In this document: positions 1 through 6,123 of the stretch, in pieces
Numbering within the stretch: the first letter of the stretch is position 1
Layout: each line of letters starts with the position of its first letter
Assembly: GCA_963652075.1 (NCBI GenBank)
Contig: CAVJRQ010000060.1
Location: forward strand, 1-13,249
Length of the DNA: 13,249 nucleotides
Direction: 5' to 3'
From: Phocaeicola_A sp963652075
GTDB lineage: Bacteria; Bacteroidota; Bacteroidia; Bacteroidales; Bacteroidaceae
Position numbers and translations under genes: made by a program
Notes under the pieces: generated by a model
What the model was told of the DNA's origin: nothing
Seen by the model: the letters and a program-made list of their open reading frames with translations, nothing else
The model's database searches: none

Positions 1-309
1 GATATCGACCAATACATCAAGTCAACATCGGAGAAAATGGTCGATAAAACGGCTTTTGTGAAGAAAATGGCCGATAAGTGGTCGATAAAACCTTCTTTGG
101 CTGAGAAAATGGTCGATATTCTCATCTTCATGGCCGACAAACAAGAAGTCGCTACGGATGATATCATTTCCGAATTTGGTTTCACTGCCACTACCGCCAA
201 GCGTTATATGCGCCAACTTACTGAGTTTGGTTATTTGGAAGCACATGGAGGTAATAAGAACCGTAGTTATAGCATCACGCAAGCGGTTGCATGGGTTGGG
301 TTAACGTAA
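1..309 (+). CDS. C-terminal fragment of a winged-helix protein, probably AlbA_2/divergent-AAA type (5' end outside window)
   Basis: The frame is open from the first base, so the gene starts upstream; 102 codons and a TAA stop are visible. An ATG at 37 exists, but nothing marks it as the true start. The segment begins with a charged region with recurring KMVDK/KMADK-like words (about codons 12-45). A compact helix-turn-helix with a wing follows, running from VATDDIISEFGF through TTAKRYMRQL to GYLEAHGGNKNRSYSI. Low-complexity ADK repeats followed by a winged helix are common at the C-terminus of Bacteroidota AlbA_2-type putative ATP-binding regulators; a Fic-protein tail is an alternative. A DNA-binding role is inferred from the fold only. 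The last codons (ITQAVAWVGLT) and the stop lie inside the palindromic repeat array at 276-380. Confidence 0.55.
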   Translation, partial: DIDQYIKSTSEKMVDKTAFVKKMADKWSIKPSLAEKMVDILIFMADKQEVATDDIISEFGFTATTAKRYMRQLTEFGYLEAHGGNKNRSYSITQAVAWVGLT

Positions 310-380
310 GTACTTACATCAGCCAACGTAAGTACTTTCATCGGTCATCGTAAGTACTTACGTGGACACACGTAAGGTGT
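276..380 (+). repeat. Array of 22-bp palindromic units, copy 1
   Basis: Three 22-bp units start at 303, 325 and 347, each beginning A(A/T)CGTAAGTACTT. They are preceded by a diverged unit (276-302, containing AAGCGGTTGCAT and stretched by 5 bases) and followed by a partial unit CACGTAAGGTGT (369-380). The core GTAAGTACTTAC is a perfect 12-bp palindrome in the first and third units and has one change in the second. The array ends in a perfect 8-bp inverted repeat, CTTACGTG and CACGTAAG around GACA (357-376). Aligned by eye, bases 303-380 match 13113-13190 at 71 of 78 positions. A 22-bp period is about two helical turns, which would place the palindromes on one face of the DNA. The function is unknown. 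Confidence 0.9.
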
Positions 381-494
381 TTACTGTTTTCAGCTAATGA
401 AGACTCCTTCGACATGGGAATGAATGCATTTGGTCTCCGCCTCTGAATGTGTGAAACTTTATGCATAGCGGTGTGAACGCCCGGAAACAAAGAG

Positions 495-537
495 AAGCCG
501 CCAAACTCCTCGATAAACAAAGGGAATCCGGCGGCTT
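495..537 (-). terminator. Likely terminator of the malic enzyme gene
   Basis: Perfect 8-bp arms AAGCCGCC (495-502) and GGCGGCTT (530-537) enclose a 27-base loop. In the leftward direction the stem is followed by the T-rich run CTCTTTGTTT. It lies 54 bases past the malic enzyme stop. The long loop makes it weaker than the hairpin at 9623. A small extra hairpin (CAACGC/GCGTTG, 549-563) sits between it and the stop codon. I see nothing else in 381-590. Confidence 0.6.
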
Positions 538-590
538 TCTGTATGGTTCAACGCAATGCGTTGGCGAGAGTCATCAATGTACCGGCAGGG

Positions 591-2885
591 TTATTTGCCC
601 TGTTGACCCCGTTTCTTCTTGTCCACAATGGCATCGATGACGGCAATGGCCGTGATGTTGACGATGTCGCGTACCGAACTCTCGAAGTCGGTGAAGTGGA
701 TAGGTTTGTTCAAGCCCATCTGTATCGGGCCTATCACCTCCGTCTCGCTCATGGCCTGAATGAGCTTGTAGGCTGAGTTGGCGGAACTGAGGTTGGGGAA
801 TATCAAGGTGTTTACGTCGCGTCCTTTCAGACGGGTAAACGGGTACTTGTCGTCGCGCAGGGTTTTGTTCATGGCGAAGTTCACCTGCATCTCACCGTCG
901 ATGGCCAAGTCGGGATATTCGTGTTGCATATACTCCACGGCCTGGTGTACGGTGGCCGGACTGCCCACGTTGTCCGCTCCGAAGTTGGAGTAGGAGAGCA
1001 TAGCCATCACCGGCTCGTGGTTGAAGAAGCGTACCGTGTTGTACGAGAGCCGGGCGATGTCAATCAGCGTATGGGTGTCCGGATGACGGTTAATCAGCGT
1101 GTCTGCCACAAAGAAAGTTCCTTTCTTCGAGTTGAGGATGTGCATCGTGCCGAAGTGGTTGTAACCCTCGCGGATGCCGATGACCTCTTTCGCCACCTTG
1201 ATGGTGTTGGAATAGCGGGTGTAGATGCCCGTGATGAAAGCGTCCGCCTCACCGGTCTCCACCATCATCATGCCGAAGTAGTTGCGCTCGAACATCTTGT
1301 CGTTGGCCTCCTGGTAGGTGAATCCCTCGCGGGCTCGCTTCTCCGTAAGGATGCGCGCGTAACGCTCGCGGCGTTCCGCCTCGCGGTCGTGGCGCAGGTT
1401 GACGATTTCGATGCCCTCCAGGCTCAAGTCGAGCTCCTTCGCCAGTTTGGCGATGCGCTCCTCGTTGCCCAGGAGGATAGGCTTGCAGATACCTTCCGCC
1501 TTGGCCTCTACGGCAGCCTTCAGCATGTTGGGGTGAATGCCTTCGGCAAACACCACGCGTTGCGGGTCGCGGCGTGCGGTCTCGTAGAGCTGGCGGGTGA
1601 GCTTGTTCTCCTGTCCCATCAGTTCGCGCAAGCGGTTTTTGTATTCGTCCCAGTCCGTAATCTGTTTGCGTGCCACTCCCGACTCCATGGCGGCTTTGGC
1701 CACAGCCATAGAGACTTCGGTAATCAGACGCGGGTCTACGGGTTTGGGGATGAAGTATTTCGGTCCGAAGGTGAAGTTGTTCACGTGGTACACCTCATTC
1801 ACCACGTCGGGCACCGGTTGTTTGGCCAATGCGGCGATGGCGCGTACGGCGGCCAGTTTCATCTCCTCGTTGATGGCACTGGCGCGTGTGTCCAACGCAC
1901 CGCGGAAGATGTAGGGAAATCCGATGACGTTGTTGATTTGGTTCGGATAGTCCGAACGGCCTGTCGACATCAGCACGTCGGGTCGCGAAGCCATAGCGTC
2001 TTCGTAAGAGATTTCGGGGACGGGGTTTGCCAGGGCGAACACAATCGGGTTGGCTGCCATGCTGCGAATCATGTCCTGTGTCAGCACATTGCCCTTGGAG
2101 AGTCCCAGAAAGACATCCGCTCCCTTGATGGCTTCGGCCAGCGTGTGCACGTCACGGCGGTCCGTGGCGAAGAAACGTTTGTTCTCGGTCAGGTTGGGGC
2201 GGTCGGAGGTGATGACACCCTTGCTGTCGAGCATCAGGATGTTCTCCTTGCGCGCTCCCAGTGCCACGTAGAGTTTGGTACACGAGGTGGCGGATGCGCC
2301 GGCACCGTTTACCACAATCTTCACCTCGTCAATCTTCTTGCCGGCTACTTCCAATGCGTTGAGCAGTCCGGCCGAGGAGATGATGGCTGTTCCGTGTTGG
2401 TCGTCGTGCATCACCGGAATGTCCAGTTCCTCTTTCAGCCGACGCTCTATCTCGAAACACTCGGGAGCCTTGATGTCCTCCAGGTTGATGCCTCCGAAGG
2501 TGGGGGCTATCGCCTTCACCGCTTCGACGAACTTGTCCGGGTCTTTCTCGTTAATCTCGACATCGAACACATCGATGCCTGCGTAAATCTTGAAAAGCAA
2601 GCCCTTGCCTTCCATCACGGGCTTTCCGCTCAGGGCACCGATGTCGCCCAGTCCCAATACGGCCGTTCCGTTGGAAATCACTGCCACGAGGTTTCCCTTT
2701 GCCGTGTAGTCGTAAGCGGTCTGCGGGTCTTTCTCTATCTCCAGGCAAGGCTCCGCCACACCGGGTGAGTAGGCCAGTGACAAGTCGGTCTGTGTGCTGT
2801 AGGGTTTGGTAGGCACAACCTCAATCTTGCCCGGTTTCCCTTGGGAATGGTAAAGCAAAGCTGCCTCTTTTGTTATCTTCACCAT
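591..2885 (-). CDS. maeB: NADP-dependent malic enzyme fused to a phosphotransacetylase-like domain (MaeB type)
   Basis: Oxidatively decarboxylates malate to pyruvate and CO2 in the cytoplasm, supplying NADPH and linking C4 acids to pyruvate. The 764 residues match the usual length of bacterial MaeB fusions. Visible malic-domain motifs are SLAYSPGVAEPC (36-47), KGNLVAVISNGTAVLGLGDIG (63-83), MHDDQHGTAI (159-168), the nucleotide-binding VVNGAGASAT (191-200), FALANPVPE (283-291) and STGRSDYPNQINNV (307-320). A phosphotransacetylase-like domain runs from about 431 (RVVFAEGIHPNM at 443-454) to the end. In this family that domain usually acts as a regulatory acyl-CoA-binding module and not as an enzyme (family knowledge). 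The frame stays open upstream to 3209. The start at 2885 is chosen because MVKITKEA is a typical N-terminus and a TAnnTTTG box lies about 40 bases upstream; the upstream extension would overlap the divergent tetR gene. NAD versus NADP use cannot be settled here. Confidence 0.95.
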   Translation of the reverse strand: MVKITKEAALLYHSQGKPGKIEVVPTKPYSTQTDLSLAYSPGVAEPCLEIEKDPQTAYDYTAKGNLVAVISNGTAVLGLGDIGALSGKPVMEGKGLLFKIYAGIDVFDVEINEKDPDKFVEAVKAIAPTFGGINLEDIKAPECFEIERRLKEELDIPVMHDDQHGTAIISSAGLLNALEVAGKKIDEVKIVVNGAGASATSCTKLYVALGARKENILMLDSKGVITSDRPNLTENKRFFATDRRDVHTLAEAIKGADVFLGLSKGNVLTQDMIRSMAANPIVFALANPVPEISYEDAMASRPDVLMSTGRSDYPNQINNVIGFPYIFRGALDTRASAINEEMKLAAVRAIAALAKQPVPDVVNEVYHVNNFTFGPKYFIPKPVDPRLITEVSMAVAKAAMESGVARKQITDWDEYKNRLRELMGQENKLTRQLYETARRDPQRVVFAEGIHPNMLKAAVEAKAEGICKPILLGNEERIAKLAKELDLSLEGIEIVNLRHDREAERRERYARILTEKRAREGFTYQEANDKMFERNYFGMMMVETGEADAFITGIYTRYSNTIKVAKEVIGIREGYNHFGTMHILNSKKGTFFVADTLINRHPDTHTLIDIARLSYNTVRFFNHEPVMAMLSYSNFGADNVGSPATVHQAVEYMQHEYPDLAIDGEMQVNFAMNKTLRDDKYPFTRLKGRDVNTLIFPNLSSANSAYKLIQAMSETEVIGPIQMGLNKPIHFTDFESSVRDIVNITAIAVIDAIVDKKKRGQQGK

Positions 2886-2926
2886 AATTGTAAGTGTTAT
2901 ATGTTTGTTTGTTAAGAATCGTGTGA

Positions 2927-2934
2927 CAAAAGTA
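2927..2934 (-). promoter_or_regulatory. -7 promoter box of the malic enzyme gene
   Basis: Read leftward this is TACTTTTG, a full match to the Bacteroidota TAnnTTTG box, about 40 bases before the start codon at 2885. No convincing -33 TTTG stands at 19-21 bases upstream. It supports the MVKITKEA start and a short leader. Confidence 0.6.
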
Positions 2935-3007
2935 ATGGATTTATTTGCCAACGGATGTAGTAGAATGTGAAAAGAACATAATAACCAAGAATTATTTAAG
3001 AAAACTT

Positions 3008-3038
3008 TTTGAGGCGATTGAGTTTTTAGACACTTTTG
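3008..3038 (+). promoter_or_regulatory. Promoter of the tetR-efflux operon
   Basis: TTTG (3008-3011), a 19-base spacer, then CACTTTTG (3031-3038) fit the Bacteroidota -33/-7 pattern TTTG-N19-TAnnTTTG with one mismatch. The expected start of transcription is near 3045, giving a leader of about 20 bases with AAAAGGA shortly before the ATG at 3064. It is the only promoter-like site I see ahead of the five-gene unit. Confidence 0.65.
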
Positions 3039-3059
3039 TACCACAATTATAGTCAAAAG
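3033..3059. promoter_or_regulatory. Inverted repeat over the -7 region, possible TetR operator
   Basis: CTTTTG (3033-3038) and CAAAAG (3054-3059) form an inverted repeat 27 bp long overall, overlapping the -7 box and the expected transcription start. A TetR protein bound here would block the operon, including its own gene. The arms are only 6 bp and one is part of the promoter box itself, so chance is a real alternative. Confidence 0.25.
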
Positions 3060-3063
3060 GAAC

Positions 3064-3720
3064 ATGGAAAAATCATTGAGAGAGTCGCCTGCCAAAACAG
3101 AATTATACGAACGGATAGTTCGCACCGCGTCCGAGGCTTTCGCCAAGGAAGGTATCAAGGCGGTGAAAATGGACGACATCGCCAGTCGGCTTTCCATATC
3201 GAAACGCACGCTCTACGAGACTTTTGAGGACAAGGAATCGCTCTTGTTCGAGTGCATGAGGCGTCACTTGGAGGAGACGCAGCGCTTCGTGAACCAGGTG
3301 ATTCAGCGTACGGACAATGTGCTTGAGGTGATACTGGAGTTCTATCTCCGCCATCTGGAGGATTTGCGCCAAATCAACTATGCCTTTGTGGAGGATCTGA
3401 AGAAATATCCCCACGTGATGGAGTACCTGCACCAGACGCGTCTGGAGAACCAAAGGGAGAGTATCCTCTTTTTCGAGAAAGGGGTGGAACAGGGAATCTT
3501 CAAGCCAGAGGTAAACATGAAGTTGGTCATCGAGCTGGTGCAGATGCTTAACGAGGAGATTTTCCGAAAAGACCTTGGGCGCGTCTATCCCCTGGAACAA
3601 CTGTTCAAGTCCGTGGTGCTGATTTTCATCCGTGGCATCTCCACCGACAAGGGTCTGCGGTTGCTGGAGACGCTGATGGAGAATCACGACAAATCGATAC
3701 AAAACAAAACCATCTTATAA
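3064..3720 (+). CDS. TetR/AcrR-family transcriptional regulator, first gene of the efflux operon
   Basis: A 218-residue protein of typical TetR length. The N-terminal DNA-binding domain is clear: ERIVRTASEAFAKEGIKAV (about 16-34), then the helix-turn-helix MDDIASRLSISKRTLYETF (36-54) and the usual KESLL. Residues from about 70 to 218 form the helical ligand and dimer region, which is variable and gives no clue to the ligand. The start ATG follows AAAAGGA, and a promoter lies just upstream. The stop at 3720 is two bases from the TolC-like start, so the regulator is co-transcribed with the pump and probably represses its own operon (inference from layout). The malic enzyme gene is divergent, 178 bp away; regulation of that gene is not indicated. 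Confidence 0.93.
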   Translation: MEKSLRESPAKTELYERIVRTASEAFAKEGIKAVKMDDIASRLSISKRTLYETFEDKESLLFECMRRHLEETQRFVNQVIQRTDNVLEVILEFYLRHLEDLRQINYAFVEDLKKYPHVMEYLHQTRLENQRESILFFEKGVEQGIFKPEVNMKLVIELVQMLNEEIFRKDLGRVYPLEQLFKSVVLIFIRGISTDKGLRLLETLMENHDKSIQNKTIL

Positions 3721-3722
3721 AT

Positions 3723-5072
3723 ATGAAACACCCGAAAAGAAAAAAACTGTTTGCAGCCTTGTTGCTGCTTTCCTCGGTTTCTGTGTGCGCACAGGAGGCA
3801 TTGGTGTTGACGCTGGACAAGGCTATCTCCATTGCCTTGAGCGAGAACCCGACGGTCAAAGTGGCCGATGAGGAGATTCAATTAAAGGAGTCGGGCAAGA
3901 AGGAGGCTCTCTGGAGTCTGTTGCCCGAGGCCAGTTTGGTGGGCTCGTACACACGTACCATCCAGAAACAAACCTTCGCCATGGGCGACCAACAGGTGAA
4001 GGTGGGTACAGAGAACAGCTATAGCGGCGGTCTCTCGGTGAGCCTTCCCGTGTTTGCGCCGGCACTCTACAGAAGTATTCAGATTACCCGCACGGACGTG
4101 GAACTGGCGGTGGAGAAGTCGCGCTCCTCGAAGCTCGACCTCATCAATCAGGTGACAAAGGCGTTCTACCAGTTGCTGCTCTCGCAGGACAGTTACGAGG
4201 TGTTGCGGAAAAGCTACGCACAGAGCGAGGAGAACTTCCGGGTAGTGAGCGCGAAGTATGAGCAGGGCAGCGTCAGCGAGTACGACAAGATTAGTGCCGA
4301 CGTGCAGATGCGCAGCATCAAACCCAACGTGGTGTCGGCACGCAACGGCGTGAACCTTGCCAAGCTGCAGTTGAAAGTGCTTATGGGCATGACGGCGGAC
4401 CTGGATATCACCGTGGACGACAAGTTGCAGGACCACGAGATGGAGATGTTTCAGCGGCAAATCAGCGCGTCGCCCATAGGGTTGCAGAACAACAGCGAGA
4501 TGAAGCAGTTGGACCTCAACGAGAAACTGCTCAAGCAGAATCTGAAGTTGCAGTATACCAACTTCATGCCGACACTGAGCCTCTCGTTCCAATACATGTA
4601 CACCACGCTGACCAATGATTTCAAGTTCAGCCAGTACAAGTGGAATCCCTATTCTACAGTGGGACTGAGCCTGAGCGTCCCCTTGTTCAGGGGCAGCAAC
4701 TTCACCAAGCTGAAGCAGGCGCGCATCCAACTGGACCAGCTCAACGAGAACCGCGTCAACACGGAGCGTCAGCTCAACATGCAGGTGACTACCTATCGCG
4801 ACAATATGGCCGCCAGCACCGAGCAGGTCATCAGCAACCGTGAGGCCGTGGCGCAGGCGGAGAAGGGACGCATGATTGCCGAACGCCGCTACGAGGTGGG
4901 TAAGGGAACCATTCTGGAACTCAACAGCTCCGAAGTGGCCCTCACACAGGCACAGCTCACCTACAACCAGTCCATCTACGACTACCTCACCGCCAAGGCC
5001 GACCTGGACAAGGTGCTGGGCCGTGAGGACTACCTTTATGACGATAACCTGAATAACGAAACAACGAAATAA
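3723..5072 (+). CDS. TolC-like outer-membrane efflux channel
   Basis: A 449-residue outer-membrane factor forming the exit duct of the tripartite pump. The signal peptide has a basic start (KHPKRKK), a leucine-rich core and probable signal peptidase I cleavage after SVCA (23/24). The internal duplication of the family is visible. LSVSLPVFAP (104-113) pairs with LSLSVPLFRG (325-334) at the membrane strands, and YEQGSVSEYDKISADVQ (179-195) pairs with YEVGKGTILELNSSEVALTQ (390-409) at the second helical hairpins. The long heptad-like helices between them match the periplasmic barrel. The start ATG follows the tetR stop by two bases without a Shine-Dalgarno sequence, suggesting coupled translation. 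Cys22 lacks a proper lipobox, so a lipid anchor is unlikely. Confidence 0.93.
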   Translation: MKHPKRKKLFAALLLLSSVSVCAQEALVLTLDKAISIALSENPTVKVADEEIQLKESGKKEALWSLLPEASLVGSYTRTIQKQTFAMGDQQVKVGTENSYSGGLSVSLPVFAPALYRSIQITRTDVELAVEKSRSSKLDLINQVTKAFYQLLLSQDSYEVLRKSYAQSEENFRVVSAKYEQGSVSEYDKISADVQMRSIKPNVVSARNGVNLAKLQLKVLMGMTADLDITVDDKLQDHEMEMFQRQISASPIGLQNNSEMKQLDLNEKLLKQNLKLQYTNFMPTLSLSFQYMYTTLTNDFKFSQYKWNPYSTVGLSLSVPLFRGSNFTKLKQARIQLDQLNENRVNTERQLNMQVTTYRDNMAASTEQVISNREAVAQAEKGRMIAERRYEVGKGTILELNSSEVALTQAQLTYNQSIYDYLTAKADLDKVLGREDYLYDDNLNNETTK

Positions 5073-5080
5073 CAGACACT

Positions 5081-6100
5081 ATGAAAAAGAATACTTACAC
5101 TACCCTTCTCTTCGGTGTAGCCCTGCTGCTGGGAGCATGCAGCGGCTCCGACAGCAAACAGACAACGGACACACAAGAGTCAAAACCCAAAGTAAAGTTG
5201 GCCGCCGTAAAGGCTCAGGCCGTGGAACAGATTGTGGAATACACCGCTACGGTGGAGGCCGACATCAAGAACAACATCGCCCCCTCGACCGCCGTGCGCA
5301 TCGAGAAGATTTTCGTGGAGGTGGGCGACTATGTACGCAAAGGCCAGAAGTTGGTGCAGATGGATGCCTCCAACCTGCGTCAGGCCAAACTGCAGCTCGA
5401 CAACCAAGAGGCGGAGTTCAAGCGTACGGACGAACTCTATAAGGTGGGCGGAGTCTCCAAGTCGGAGTGGGATGCCGCGAAGATGAACCTCGACGTGCGC
5501 CAGACCTCGTACAACAACCTGTTGGAGAATACGCAGCTGCTCAGCCCTATTGATGGCGTGATTACCGCACGCAACTACGACAATGGCGACATGTACGGCA
5601 ACGGCAATCCGGTGTTGGTCGTGGAGCGCATCTCTCCGGTGAAACTGCTTATCAACGTTTCCGAGAGCTATTTCCCGCTGATTAAACAAGGCGCTTCCGC
5701 CAAGGTGCAGCTGGATGTGTACGGCGACGAGACGTTCGAGGGCAAGATTTCCCTGGTCTATCCGACCATTGACGCTACCACGCATACCTTCCCTGTGGAG
5801 GTACGGGTGGCCAATGCCAACCGCCGCGTGCGTCCGGGCATGTTCGGGCGCGTCACCCTGAATCTGGGAACAAAGAACCACATTGTGGTGCCCGACATGG
5901 CTGTCGTGAAGCAAGCCGGTGCCGGCGACCGTTACGTTTACGTCTACACGGACGGCAAGGTGACTTACAACAAAGTGGAGCTTGGCCGTCGCATGGGTGC
6001 GGAGTATGAACTGCTCTCCGGTGTGCCCGACAACTCGCTGGTGGTAATCGCCGGACAGAGCCGACTGACCAACGGCGTGGAAGTGGAAGTTGAAGAATAA
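5081..6100 (+). CDS. RND periplasmic adaptor (membrane fusion protein), lipoprotein
   Basis: A 339-residue AcrA-like adaptor joining the inner-membrane pump to the outer-membrane channel. The signal peptide ends in the lipobox LGAC, with Cys20 as the lipidated residue. The lipoyl half-motifs are IEKIFVEVGDYVRKGQKLVQ (74-93) and SPIDGVITARNYDNGDMYG (155-173). They flank a short helical hairpin (about 97-150). A beta-barrel and membrane-proximal part follows, with the family signature VRPGMFGRVTL (250-260). It starts 8 bases after the TolC-like stop and lies 23 bases before the pump gene. The short hairpin is normal for adaptors that meet TolC tip to tip. The residues after Cys20 (SGSDS) are not a strong surface-export signal, fitting a periplasmic location. 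Confidence 0.94.
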   Translation: MKKNTYTTLLFGVALLLGACSGSDSKQTTDTQESKPKVKLAAVKAQAVEQIVEYTATVEADIKNNIAPSTAVRIEKIFVEVGDYVRKGQKLVQMDASNLRQAKLQLDNQEAEFKRTDELYKVGGVSKSEWDAAKMNLDVRQTSYNNLLENTQLLSPIDGVITARNYDNGDMYGNGNPVLVVERISPVKLLINVSESYFPLIKQGASAKVQLDVYGDETFEGKISLVYPTIDATTHTFPVEVRVANANRRVRPGMFGRVTLNLGTKNHIVVPDMAVVKQAGAGDRYVYVYTDGKVTYNKVELGRRMGAEYELLSGVPDNSLVVIAGQSRLTNGVEVEVEE

Positions 6101-6123
6101 CCCCCGACTAAAAGAACAGTACT

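Noticed and set aside
921..2768. 615-codon rightward open frame opposite the malic enzyme gene
   Set aside because: It is the antisense of a strongly conserved enzyme; its translation is rich in V, H, G and R as expected for a shadow frame in GC-rich third-position DNA, with no domain and no promoter.
2886..3209. N-terminal extension of malic enzyme by 108 residues
   Set aside because: The extension would run over the promoter region and into the divergent tetR gene, and its residues do not resemble the family; MVKITKEA at 2885 is a normal start.
3882..4730. 282-codon leftward open frame inside the TolC-like gene
   Set aside because: Shadow of a clear signal-peptide-bearing channel gene; composition is unlike a protein and no start signals are present. 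The same reasoning removes 5180-5914 and 7294-8046 on the leftward strand.
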